Of a DNA stretch of 64,000 nucleotides, positions 46,682-55,752 are shown one piece after another. The notes under the pieces are model-generated. The model saw only the letters and a list, made by a program, of their open reading frames with translations. It searched no databases and was not told where the DNA came from. This stretch comes from Bacteroidota bacterium. Lineage in GTDB: Bacteria > Bacteroidota > Ignavibacteria > UBA10030. Positions within the stretch are counted from its first letter, which is position 1. Each line of letters opens with the position of its first letter. The position numbers and the translations under genes were made by a program. Where the stretch lies: contig JALONQ010000001.1 of the NCBI GenBank assembly GCA_025454835.1, forward strand, positions 62,001 to 126,000. The letters are read 5' to 3'.

Positions 46682-47349
46682 TCCCGCTCAAGGACCGAAA
46701 TCCGACCCGGCGGTTCCCGTTCGTGACGATTATCCTCATTGCCACGAACATCCTTGCCTGGTTCTATCAGTTGTCGCTCGGCGACCGCCTCGACGGCTTT
46801 TTCGCGACCTACGGACTAATCCCGGCCCAATGGACGCTGGCATGGTCGGGCAGGGGAGACCTGTTCGTCGCAATGGTCCCGCTGTTCGCATCGTTGTTCC
46901 TGCACGGCGGCTGGATGCACCTCATCGGCAACATGCTCTACCTCTGGGTCTTCGGCGACAATGTCGAGGACAAGCTTGGCCCGACCCGATTTACGGTGTT
47001 CTACCTCCTCTGCGGGATCATTGCCTCGCTCGTGCACGTTGCGATCGATCCCGTGTCGCCAGTGCCGACGGTTGGCGCCAGCGGCGCCATCTCCGGCGTG
47101 CTGGGCGCATATGTGGTGCTCTTCCCAAAGGCCAGGGTGCTCACCCTCATTCCGATCATCGTCTTTCTGCATGTCGTGGAGCTTCCGGCACTCATCGTGC
47201 TTGGTCTTTGGTTCGCGCTGCAGTTCGTTAACGGAATGGTCTCCATCGGCCTGGACACGGCCGGAATGGGTGGCGTTGCGTGGTGGGCGCACATCGGCGG
47301 GTTTGTGGCTGGCATGCTGATGGTCATTCCGATGCGGAGGTTTCGGTGA
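46678..47349 (+). CDS. Rhomboid-family intramembrane serine protease, probable CTG start
   Basis: 'GATVGASGAISGVLGAYVVLFP' (GASG Ser), 'HGGWMHLIGNMLYLWVFGDNVED'. Codons upstream of the ORF-track GTG read L-I-P-L-K-D-R-N-P-T-R-R-F-P-F, matching the family N-terminus. Confidence 0.9.
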   Translation: MIPLKDRNPTRRFPFVTIILIATNILAWFYQLSLGDRLDGFFATYGLIPAQWTLAWSGRGDLFVAMVPLFASLFLHGGWMHLIGNMLYLWVFGDNVEDKLGPTRFTVFYLLCGIIASLVHVAIDPVSPVPTVGASGAISGVLGAYVVLFPKARVLTLIPIIVFLHVVELPALIVLGLWFALQFVNGMVSIGLDTAGMGGVAWWAHIGGFVAGMLMVIPMRRFR

Positions 47350-48665
47350 CCTCCTCCGGACCCAAGGCGTTCGCCGGCGTGGACATCCCGAGCGATGACA
47401 TCATCACCAATTGCATGCATTGCGGTCTCTGCCTCCCGACGTGTCCCACGTTTCAGCTCACAGGTCTGGAGAAGTCGTCCCCGCGTGGCCGCATTCAACT
47501 CATTAAGGCGGTCGCCGAAGGGAAGTTGGGCTTGACGGAGGGGTTCGTCGAAGAGATGAACTTCTGCCTCGACTGCCAGGCCTGCGAGACGGCCTGTCCG
47601 GCGGGCGTGAGGTACGGCTCGCTGGTCGAAGCTGCCAGGGCGCAGATCTTCATCCAAGGGGCGGAGTCGTGGACCTCGCGGCGTCTTAAGCGGTTCCTGC
47701 TGGGGTGGGTGTTCGCGGACCAGTCGCGGCTGAAGATCCTGGCGATCCTCCTTCGCTGGTACCAACGGTCAGGCCTCGCGTGGTTTGTCCAGAAGAGCGG
47801 CTTCCTGAACCTGATCTCACGAAGACTGGCCGCCACGCAAGGACTGGCGCCGCAGATCAGGCTGGAATTCAGCTCTGAGACCCTTGCCGAGGTCCTTCCC
47901 GCCTACGGCGAGCGACGATTTCGGGTGGGAATGCTCACGGGTTGTATCATGGATGTGGCCTACAGTGACGTCAACTTGGCCACCGTGGAGTTGCTCCGCC
48001 AGCATGGATGTGATGTGGTCACTCCCCGCGGCCAGGCCTGCTGCGGCTCGCTGACGGCCCACAACGGAGACATGGATGCGGCTCGAGCCATGGCCAAGAA
48101 CCTCCTCGACGCCTTCTCCGGACAACAGGTCGACCACATTGTGCTCAATTCGGCAGGCTGTGGCGCATTCATGAAGGAATACGGCCATCTCTTTGCCGAG
48201 GATCCGCAGCGAAAGGAAAATGCAGCGGCCTTGTCGGCCAAATGCCTCGATCTGACTCAATTCCTGGCTCGGCACGGCTACCGCCCGACAACCACGCCGA
48301 AGGGAGCTTCGCATGGTCGAGCCCTTCGTGTCACTTATCATGACGCTTGCCATCTGGCCCACACGCAACGAGTGACCGTCGAACCTCGGACTTTGCTTGC
48401 CATGATACCCGGGATCGAGTTCGTCGAGCTTCCAGAAGCATCATGGTGTTGTGGAAGTGCAGGCATCTATAATGTTGTTCGATATGATGATGCCCATCAT
48501 ATTCTCGAGCGTAAGCTGAACAATATCATGAGCATCAAGCCCGACGTGATCGTCACCGGTAATCCTGGTTGCATGCTTCAGATCGAGCATGGCCTTCGAC
48601 AAGAGGGGCTCAACATCCGGATCGTCCATACCGCTGCATTCCTTCATGAAGCCTGCCAAATCTAG
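47346..48665 (+). CDS. glcF: (Fe-S)-binding protein, glycolate oxidase iron-sulfur subunit GlcF-like
   Basis: 'CMHCGLCLPTCPTFQLTGLEKSSPRGRI', 'CLDCQACETACPAGVRYG', CCG motifs 'QACCGSLTAHNGD' and 'SWCCGSAGIYN'. GTG start. Confidence 0.94.
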   Translation: MTSSGPKAFAGVDIPSDDIITNCMHCGLCLPTCPTFQLTGLEKSSPRGRIQLIKAVAEGKLGLTEGFVEEMNFCLDCQACETACPAGVRYGSLVEAARAQIFIQGAESWTSRRLKRFLLGWVFADQSRLKILAILLRWYQRSGLAWFVQKSGFLNLISRRLAATQGLAPQIRLEFSSETLAEVLPAYGERRFRVGMLTGCIMDVAYSDVNLATVELLRQHGCDVVTPRGQACCGSLTAHNGDMDAARAMAKNLLDAFSGQQVDHIVLNSAGCGAFMKEYGHLFAEDPQRKENAAALSAKCLDLTQFLARHGYRPTTTPKGASHGRALRVTYHDACHLAHTQRVTVEPRTLLAMIPGIEFVELPEASWCCGSAGIYNVVRYDDAHHILERKLNNIMSIKPDVIVTGNPGCMLQIEHGLRQEGLNIRIVHTAAFLHEACQI

Positions 48666-49152
48666 ACTCACCGCATACCTTTCAGGCGGCATGCAATACG
48701 CTCCCCGGCGTGGCGCTGAATGGCGTGAAGAACTCGCTCTGTGGCTCAAAGTGCACCTCGGGCATGCAGCGATCGACCCGGTGCGCAGCTCCAGGCGACT
48801 GATGGCTCGCATGAGGGCGTCTGGGGCGAAACTGCACGGAAAGCGGCGCAGGGGTGGCGACTGGCCGGCCTTCTTTCGGGCTGTCGTCGATATCGATACA
48901 GGCCTCGTCGCCAATCGGTCTGACTATGTCATTTGCTTGTGGAACACGAGCGCCCGTCGAGGCGCTGGCACCCAAGGCGAACTGACCGTGGCAAGGCGGG
49001 TCCGAATGCCCGTCTACCTCGTCAGCCGCGCACCGATTGAACGACTGCCCGGTTGGATCCAAGGTTGCACCACCCGTCATTTTGGCAATTGGACTGACCT
49101 TCAAGTCTTTTTGCTGAAACGCTATGCAAGCCATAGAACCAAAAGAGGATAG
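48646..49152 (+). CDS. Nucleoside 2-deoxyribosyltransferase-like fold protein, putative
   Basis: 'YLSGGMQYAPRRGAEWREELALWL', 'VVDIDTGLVANRSDYVICLWNTSARRGAGTQGELTVARRVRMPVYLVS', resembling the NDT/DUF4406 layout (N-terminal SGxM, D..L.., GTxxE). Family call by eye only. Confidence 0.5.
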   Translation: MKPAKSRLTAYLSGGMQYAPRRGAEWREELALWLKVHLGHAAIDPVRSSRRLMARMRASGAKLHGKRRRGGDWPAFFRAVVDIDTGLVANRSDYVICLWNTSARRGAGTQGELTVARRVRMPVYLVSRAPIERLPGWIQGCTTRHFGNWTDLQVFLLKRYASHRTKRG

Positions 49153-49156
49153 CCCC

Positions 49157-50224
49157 ATGACGCTCAAGCGACGTGATTTCCTTCGTTCGGCCACTCTGGC
49201 AGGTGCCGCGGCAGCTCTTCCGAGCACGCTCCAAGGCGCAATCGCCACAGCCCGACCCAGCTCGGCGTCCCGGGCAGTGGTCATTGCCAGCGCCAATGGC
49301 CTGAAGGCAACGTCAGAAGCCATGCAGATGATCAAGAACGGATCCGATGCCCTTGATGCCGTCATTGCTGGCGTCAACATTGTCGAAGATGACCCGAACG
49401 ACAATTCCGTGGGATATGGCGGACTTCCGAACGAAGAGGGGGACGTGGAATTGGATTCATCCGTCATGCATGGACCATCCGGACGTGGCGGGGCGGTCGC
49501 TTCTCTGCGCAATATCAAGAACCCATCGAAGGTCGCCAGATTGGTCATGGAAAGGACCGATCACGTCTTGCTGGTCGGTGACGGCGCCCTACGGTTCGCC
49601 AAGGCGCACGGTTTCAAGGAAGAAGATCTTCTCACGGAGGAGTCGCGCAAGATCTGGCTGAAGTGGAAGGAGAACTTGAGCCGCGAAGATGACTGGCTGC
49701 CGCCGCACGACATCGATGCCGCCGACGTCGGCGAAACGATGCCGCGATGGGAACGCACAACGGGGACCATCAACTGCAATGCGGTCGACCTCAAGGGAAA
49801 CGTCTCTGGATGCACGACCACCAGCGGACTTGCCTTCAAGATCCCGGGGAGGGTGGGGGACTCGCCGATCCTTGGAGCGGGACTCTACGTTGACAACGAG
49901 GTCGGCGCCGCCGGCTCCACGGGCCGGGGTGAGGCCAACCTGCTTTCCTGCAGCAGCGTTATGATCGTGGAGTTCATGCGTCAGGGCCGATCTCCTCAGG
50001 ATGCATGTCTCATGGCCTGCGAACGGATCGCCGGACGGACGAGGGAGAAGCGACTGCTTGATGCCAAAGGGCGTCCGCGCTTCAACGTCAACTTCTACGC
50101 GATCAACAAGGCGGGAGACTTCGGGGGAGCGGCGATCTGGAGCGGCGCTCGGTTTGCCGTGAACACGGGTGAGCCGGAGAGCCGTCTTGTCGAGATGGCC
50201 CACCTTTATCAGCGGGAGCGCTAG
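49157..50224 (+). CDS. Glycosylasparaginase / N4-(beta-N-acetylglucosaminyl)-L-asparaginase-like, Tat signal
   Basis: Twin-arginine 'KRRDFLRSATLAGAAAALP'; 'NDNSVGYGGLPNEEGDVELDSSVMHG'; nucleophile region 'TGTINCNAVDLKGNVSGCTTTSGLAFKIPGRVGDSPILGAGLYVDN'. Confidence 0.93.
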   Translation: MTLKRRDFLRSATLAGAAAALPSTLQGAIATARPSSASRAVVIASANGLKATSEAMQMIKNGSDALDAVIAGVNIVEDDPNDNSVGYGGLPNEEGDVELDSSVMHGPSGRGGAVASLRNIKNPSKVARLVMERTDHVLLVGDGALRFAKAHGFKEEDLLTEESRKIWLKWKENLSREDDWLPPHDIDAADVGETMPRWERTTGTINCNAVDLKGNVSGCTTTSGLAFKIPGRVGDSPILGAGLYVDNEVGAAGSTGRGEANLLSCSSVMIVEFMRQGRSPQDACLMACERIAGRTREKRLLDAKGRPRFNVNFYAINKAGDFGGAAIWSGARFAVNTGEPESRLVEMAHLYQRER

Positions 50225-50229
50225 GGACT

Positions 50230-51453
50230 ATGCCTTGGATAGTGATGGTGCAGCTGACAGTCTTCCTTCCCCTGGTCCTCCTGAATATCTACGCCGGGGG
50301 AAAGTTGGCGCGTGCCCTCGAAGCGTTCGCCCGCTGGCCGTTGTCGAGGGCTCGACGGATCGTGTATGCGGTCCTGGCCGTGCTGAACGCACTTCCTCTG
50401 GTAGCCTTCCTGGTCTATTGGTTGCAGGGGCGTCGTGCCATGCTCTGGTTCTCCGGCGAGAGCCTGTGGGTTGACGCGGTCTTGGTCTATCCCTTCTGGA
50501 CCATCCTCGTCATTCTCGTGCAGCTCGCCATTGTCTTCCTGGCGTGGGACTTCGTGGGACTCGTGTTGCGCCTGATCGGGAAACCGGACCGTGACGCTTG
50601 GCGGCGACGGACGCATGCTTTTTCCGTCTGGGCCTGGATCGTTGTTTCGGTCTACTCCATCGCCACGATCATCGCCGACACCTCGCAGGCGCGTGTCGAT
50701 CGTCTCGACGTGGTTCTGCCGGTCGAAGCGGCTTCGCTTGACGGCTTTCGGATCCTGCAGATCTCCGATGTGCAAGGGGACGGCCGGACGACCGAACGCA
50801 AGATCAGCCGATTCATCGAACAAGCGCTCGCGCTCGAGCCCGACCTGGTGCTCAACGGAGGCGACATCGTCACCGGCGGCACCGACTACATCGCGTCGAC
50901 AGCCCGTTTGCTGGGCAAACTGACCGCTCCGTACGGCCACATTTGCGCCGTCGGCGATCATGATATCTTCTCCGACAAGTCGATGGTCGTCACCGAACTC
51001 CGACGCAACGGCATCGTCGTCGCTGACGATACGAGCTTCGTGATCGACACCGATCGGGGCAGCATCGGACTGACCCTCGTGACGTACACCTATCGCCAAC
51101 GTCCCGATCCAGCGACCGTCGATAGCCTTCTGAATGAAAATGGTGTGCCGTTCCGGATCCTCCTGCTGCATCAGCCCAACAAAGAGATCGTCGAGAACGC
51201 TTCCGCAGATTCGATCGACCTTGTCCTCGCGGGTCACACCCACGGCGGCGGAGTAGCCTTCGGGATCCCGGGAATCGCTTTGCTCGCTCCGGCGTCGTTC
51301 GAATCGCCCTACGTCAGCGGCGCCTACCGCGTCGGCCACACCGTGGTGAACGTCACGAACGGACTCGGGTTCACACTCGCGCCGATCCGGTTCCATGCCC
51401 CGCTGGAAATGACGCTGATCACTCTGCGGGCGCCCGGGACAAACCAACGATGA
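50230..51453 (+). CDS. Membrane metallophosphoesterase
   Basis: N-terminal TM helices; 'FRILQISDVQGDG', 'LVLNGGDIVTGG', 'AVGDHDIFSD', 'LVLAGHTHGGGVAF'. Confidence 0.9.
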   Translation: MPWIVMVQLTVFLPLVLLNIYAGGKLARALEAFARWPLSRARRIVYAVLAVLNALPLVAFLVYWLQGRRAMLWFSGESLWVDAVLVYPFWTILVILVQLAIVFLAWDFVGLVLRLIGKPDRDAWRRRTHAFSVWAWIVVSVYSIATIIADTSQARVDRLDVVLPVEAASLDGFRILQISDVQGDGRTTERKISRFIEQALALEPDLVLNGGDIVTGGTDYIASTARLLGKLTAPYGHICAVGDHDIFSDKSMVVTELRRNGIVVADDTSFVIDTDRGSIGLTLVTYTYRQRPDPATVDSLLNENGVPFRILLLHQPNKEIVENASADSIDLVLAGHTHGGGVAFGIPGIALLAPASFESPYVSGAYRVGHTVVNVTNGLGFTLAPIRFHAPLEMTLITLRAPGTNQR

Positions 51454-52349
51454 CCACTTACGTGAGCCACCACCGACTGGAAGGACGGCGGGTCTACCGG
51501 CTCACCGGCTCGGAGAGCCGGGACCTCCTCCAGCGCATCTCGACCGCCGACCTCACTTCGCTGTCCGTCGACCGTCCTGTCGCGACGCTCCTGACAGATG
51601 AGAAAGGGAGGGTTGTCGACCTCGTCGGGGTGATTCTGGAGGCCAGCGGGTCCATTCTCGTCGCCTGCATTGGAGACCACGACGGCCGTGTTCGCAGTTG
51701 GCTCGAGCGGTTCATTATCATGGAAGACGTGAGCGTCGCCGATGTCTCCGAGCAGTTGACCTCGATCGTCGTGTACGCCGGTGGGGGAGACGGTGACTGG
51801 ACATTGCCGAACGTCCCTCAGGCTCCGCTGGTGCCCATCCCGCTCGTTCGCCACACGTGTGGTTTGGCCCTGACCGCCGTGAGCAGCGCAGACGACGCCG
51901 GGACGGTCTTGTCCGGGCTCGGGACGTCCGTCGATTCGCAAAGGTTCCATCACGACCGGGTGGCTGCCGGCGTGCCCTGGATGGGAACGGAGATCGGCGA
52001 GCAACGTCATCCGCTTGAAGCTCGCCTGCGCCGCCTGATCAGTTTCACAAAGGGCTGTTACATCGGTCAAGAAGTGATCGCTCGACTCGACGCCTACCGT
52101 AAGGTGCAGATGGCGCTGACCCGCTTCACGGGCTCGATCGCATCAGGCGAGCGACTTCCGATCGCGCTGACATCGTCCGACGGTGCCAGTGCCGGCCTCG
52201 TCACGTCGGCGGGTGGAACGGACACGAGCGTTTGCGGATTGGGGTTTGTGAGGGTGAACATGCTCAAGGGAGATCTGACGTTGCGGTCTCCGAACGGCAC
52301 GGCGGTCATTCCGCTCGACACTGATGCATCAGAGCATATCTATTCGTAA
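51450..52349 (+). CDS. ygfZ: YgfZ/GcvT (COG0354) folate-binding protein
   Basis: 'LTGSESRDLLQRISTADL', 'ATLLTDEKGRVVDLVGVI', 'SFTKGCYIGQEVIARLDAYRKVQMAL'. Confidence 0.92.
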   Translation: MTTYVSHHRLEGRRVYRLTGSESRDLLQRISTADLTSLSVDRPVATLLTDEKGRVVDLVGVILEASGSILVACIGDHDGRVRSWLERFIIMEDVSVADVSEQLTSIVVYAGGGDGDWTLPNVPQAPLVPIPLVRHTCGLALTAVSSADDAGTVLSGLGTSVDSQRFHHDRVAAGVPWMGTEIGEQRHPLEARLRRLISFTKGCYIGQEVIARLDAYRKVQMALTRFTGSIASGERLPIALTSSDGASAGLVTSAGGTDTSVCGLGFVRVNMLKGDLTLRSPNGTAVIPLDTDASEHIYS

Positions 52350-52383
52350 CCATCGCTATCCCTCTTTCTCCAACACGTCTGCC

Positions 52384-53232
52384 ATGGCAAAGAAACCCCT
52401 TCAGCGCGCCGCCAAGTCCTACAAAGACCTGGAATTTCTCAACAGCCCCGATGCGCGATCACTGCGGATCATGTCGGAATTCCTCCATCCGCTGTCGCAG
52501 TTTCGCCGGAAAGGCATCAGAGACACGGTCGTCTTCTTCGGAAGCGCGCGCCTGCCGTCACCCGTCGACGCGCGCAAAGCCCTGACGAAAGCCGAACGTT
52601 CTGCACGCCGCGCTCCAAGCAAGAAGCAGCTTCAGACGCTGGCCGCAGCCCGTGTCGACCTAGAGATGTCTCGCTATTATGAAGAAGCCGTTCAGCTCGC
52701 TCGCCTGATGACCGATTGGTCGAAGCGGCTGTTTCAACTGAATCGGTTCGTCGTATGCTCTGGTGGCGGGCCCGGGATCATGGAAGCGGCGAATCGGGGA
52801 GCGCAGTTGGCGAAAGGACGATCCGTCGGGTTGAACATCAGTCTCCCGTTCGAACAAAATCCGAATCGGTACATCTCCCCGGACCTGAACTTCGAGTTCC
52901 ACTACTTCTTCATGCGGAAGTTCTGGTTCGTTTACCTGGCCAAAGCCTTCGTGATGTTTCCGGGCGGGTTCGGCACGTTCGACGAACTCATGGAAGTACT
53001 TACCCTCCTCCAGACCAAGAAGATCAAGAAGCCCGTCGTCGTGGTCCTGTACGGAAGAGAGTTCTGGAATAGCGTCATTCATTTCGAGGAGTTCGTCAAG
53101 CGCCGCCTCGTCAGTCCGGAGGACCTCGACCTTTTCGAGTACGCCGACACACCCGAGGAGGCCTACCGGATCCTCACAAAGCGGCTGAAGGCCCTGTATC
53201 CCAAGGAAACGGAAGAGCAGACGAATACTTAG
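52384..53232 (+). CDS. LOG family protein (Rossman fold, TIGR00730-like)
   Basis: 'VVFFGSARLPSP', 'VVCSGGGPGIMEAANRGAQLAKGRSVGLNISLPFEQNPN', 'VMFPGGFGTFDELMEVLTLLQTKKI'. Start at MAKKPLQ. Confidence 0.94.
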   Translation: MAKKPLQRAAKSYKDLEFLNSPDARSLRIMSEFLHPLSQFRRKGIRDTVVFFGSARLPSPVDARKALTKAERSARRAPSKKQLQTLAAARVDLEMSRYYEEAVQLARLMTDWSKRLFQLNRFVVCSGGGPGIMEAANRGAQLAKGRSVGLNISLPFEQNPNRYISPDLNFEFHYFFMRKFWFVYLAKAFVMFPGGFGTFDELMEVLTLLQTKKIKKPVVVVLYGREFWNSVIHFEEFVKRRLVSPEDLDLFEYADTPEEAYRILTKRLKALYPKETEEQTNT

Positions 53233-53244
53233 CAATTTGTTCAT

Positions 53245-53274
53245 TTGATTCTGCCTGACGAAGCCCGTACCTTG
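53245..53274 (+). promoter_or_regulatory. Putative promoter TTTG-N20-TACCTTG for tmRNA
   Basis: TTTG 53244-53247, TACCTTG 53268-53274. Confidence 0.55.
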
Positions 53275-53290
53275 TGTGGTGGACCTCATT

Positions 53291-53657
53291 GGGGGTGACC
53301 TGGCTTCGACGGGGAATGAGGGGTTCAGAACTGCATACCGTGGGGGTGCCGAACCACGATAATCCTTGGTACAAACTGCATAAGTGCCAATAACACTTAC
53401 GCTCTGGCTGCTTAATATTAAGTAGCCCGTTTCCCGCGTGCCCGCCTGTCGGCGCGTGACGAAACGCCGCAATGACAGGCTAGCGACCCACCGTGCGACG
53501 GGGTGGGAAGTGAAGCCCCGAAAGGGCACCACCGTCGCTGGCACATGGGGCATCCTGTCGACCGGAGTTCCCAAGTGCGAGATCCAAAGGTCGGCTACGT
53601 ATGGAGACGTTCTGCGCACCTTTTCTTCGGACCGGGGTTCGACTCCCCGCACCTCCA
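53291..53657 (+). ncRNA. ssrA: tmRNA; tag peptide ANNTYALAA
   Basis: 5' GGGGGTGACCTGGCTTCGACGGGG and 3' GGACCGGGGTTCGACTCCCCGCACCTCCA form the tRNA-like domain; tag ORF GCC AAT AAC ACT TAC GCT CTG GCT GCT TAA at 53386-53415. Confidence 0.97.
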
Positions 53658-53698
53658 CGCTTTCATTCCAGTGACCGAGAGATCACTCCTCATCTCCC

Positions 53699-54391
53699 AT
53701 GGCGGCCACCATCCTGGTTGTCGACGACGAGAAGGACATCGTCGACCTCCTGAAATACAACCTTGAGAAGGAGGGCTATGCCGTTCTGACGGCCCGCAAC
53801 GGCACATCCGCCCTCGCCGCCGCCGCACATCGGCCGGACCTCTGCATCCTCGACGTCATGATGCCCGAGATGGACGGTTGGGAGGTCTGCAAGGCACTCC
53901 GCCGCGATCCCGCCACGGCCAATGTGCCGGTCATCTTCCTCACCGCCCGTGATTCTGAAATGGACGAGGTCCTGGGCTTGGAACTCGGTGCCGATGACTA
54001 CCTGACCAAACCGGTCCGCATGCGTACACTTGTCGCGCGCGTCAAGAAGGTTCTCTCTCGGCCGCTTCGCGATGTCCCGCAGGACTCCCCGGCCACCCTC
54101 GACGTGGGCCCCCTCCGCATACACGTCTCCAACTACACCGTCGAGATCGCGGGGAAGGAAATGGACTTCCCGAAGAAGGAGTTTGAGGTGCTGTTGTTCC
54201 TTGCCCGTCATCCAGACCGCGTGATCACCCGGGAGACGCTGCTCAACGAGATCTGGGGGCGTAACGTCTACGTCGTCGATCGCACCGTGGACGTCCACAT
54301 CCGCAAGATCCGCGAAAAGCTCGGCCGGCACACCGACCTCATCGAAACCGTCAAGGGGGTCGGCTACCGATTCGTGAAAGACGCTGGATGA
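53699..54391 (+). CDS. OmpR/PhoB-family response regulator
   Basis: 'ILVVDDEKDIVDLLKYNLEKEGY', 'LCILDVMMPEMDGWEVCKAL', wHTH 'VITRETLLNEIWGRNVYVVDRTVDVHIRKIREKLG'. Confidence 0.96.
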   Translation: MAATILVVDDEKDIVDLLKYNLEKEGYAVLTARNGTSALAAAAHRPDLCILDVMMPEMDGWEVCKALRRDPATANVPVIFLTARDSEMDEVLGLELGADDYLTKPVRMRTLVARVKKVLSRPLRDVPQDSPATLDVGPLRIHVSNYTVEIAGKEMDFPKKEFEVLLFLARHPDRVITRETLLNEIWGRNVYVVDRTVDVHIRKIREKLGRHTDLIETVKGVGYRFVKDAG

Positions 54392-55752
54392 GTTCGCTGC
54401 GCTTGCGGCTGACCATCCCGATCGCGCTGACGGCGGTCGCCGCGGCCATTGTTGTCAACCTGCTCGTCCTCGCGTCACTTCGGCAACAGCTGGCAGACGA
54501 CCTCCGACTTCGCCTCGAACGTCAGGCCTCCCTTCTGTCCTCTCTTCGCTTGACGGCAGGGGAGAGCCTCCAGCTTCGGGGCATGGCCATCGTTGGCCTG
54601 CGTTCGGACGGCACACACCGGCTTCTGTTTCGCCCGGAGGGACCTTCGGATTGGGCAGTCTTCGACGCCAATCATCAGATCCAGCCTCCTGAAGCTTTCC
54701 TTGATGCTCCCGCGGTGGGCATCCGCCTTCCCGCAAACCCCGACTTGTGGCAGAACATCCTGCGGCCCGATGAGACGGCAGCGATCCTCGTTTCCACACG
54801 CTCTACGGTCATCCTTTACGAGGAGCTCCGGATACGGGTCATTCTGCTCACCGTAGCCGGATACCTCGCCGTCGTCCTGACGGCCCTCGTTGTCGGAAGC
54901 TTGCTTGGGACGAGGATCCGGAGACTGACCCGGCGGATCACGGCTCTGTCCGATGACGATTCGGGAGTGCTTGCGCGCGAGAGAACGGCTGATGAGCTCG
55001 AAGCGCTCTCTAATCAACTTGAGCACGCCAACACAACTCTCGTCAGGACAAACACAAGCATCGAGCGACTTCAAAAGATGCGGAGCGAGTTCCTGGCCAA
55101 CGTCTCGCACGAAGTCCGCACTCCGCTCTTCGCCATGAAGGGATACCTCGAGACGTTGCTGGACGGAGGGATCGATGACCCCAAGGTCAACCGGATCTTC
55201 GTTGAGAAGGCCCAGAAGCACGTTCAAAGGCTCGATCTGCTCCTGAGAGACCTGATCGAGATCTCCCGGATCGAATCGGGCGATATGAGGATGAGTTTTC
55301 GCTACTTTCGATTGGCCGACCTTTTTCAGGCGGCCTACGATGCTCAATTTGAGGTTGCACAGGCAAAAGGGCAGATCATCGAGGTACACAGCCTGGAGAG
55401 ATCGGTGCTCGGCGACCGAGATCGGCTTCTGCAGGTTCTGAACAACCTGCTGGAAAACGCCACCGCGTATTCACCCAGGGGCGCGAAGATCACTCTGGGC
55501 GCCGCTGAATCCGGAGCCAGAGTGACTGTGGCCGTCACTGACAACGGACCAGGGATAGCACCCGAACACCAGGATAGGGTCTTCGAGCGGTTCTATCGAG
55601 TTGATCCGGACCGCTCTCGCGAGGCTGGAGGAACCGGCTTGGGTCTCGCTATCGTTAAGCACATTGTTGAAGCGCACGGGTCTAAAGTGTTTATGAAGAG
55701 TAATTTGGGTTCTGGCGCAAGTTTCTATTTCGAACTTCAGAAGGAGCCATGA
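54388..55752 (+). CDS. Sensor histidine kinase (PhoR-like)
   Basis: 'EFLANVSHEVRTPLFAMKGYLETLLDGG', 'LNNLLENATAYSP', 'VTDNGPGIAPEHQDRVFERFYRVDPDRSREAGGTGLGLAIVKHIVEAHG'. Confidence 0.96.
   Translation: MSSLRLRLTIPIALTAVAAAIVVNLLVLASLRQQLADDLRLRLERQASLLSSLRLTAGESLQLRGMAIVGLRSDGTHRLLFRPEGPSDWAVFDANHQIQPPEAFLDAPAVGIRLPANPDLWQNILRPDETAAILVSTRSTVILYEELRIRVILLTVAGYLAVVLTALVVGSLLGTRIRRLTRRITALSDDDSGVLARERTADELEALSNQLEHANTTLVRTNTSIERLQKMRSEFLANVSHEVRTPLFAMKGYLETLLDGGIDDPKVNRIFVEKAQKHVQRLDLLLRDLIEISRIESGDMRMSFRYFRLADLFQAAYDAQFEVAQAKGQIIEVHSLERSVLGDRDRLLQVLNNLLENATAYSPRGAKITLGAAESGARVTVAVTDNGPGIAPEHQDRVFERFYRVDPDRSREAGGTGLGLAIVKHIVEAHGSKVFMKSNLGSGASFYFELQKEP

Noticed and set aside
50221-51447. 408-aa minus-strand ORF
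   Set aside because: Antisense to the metallophosphoesterase gene, which has intact motifs.
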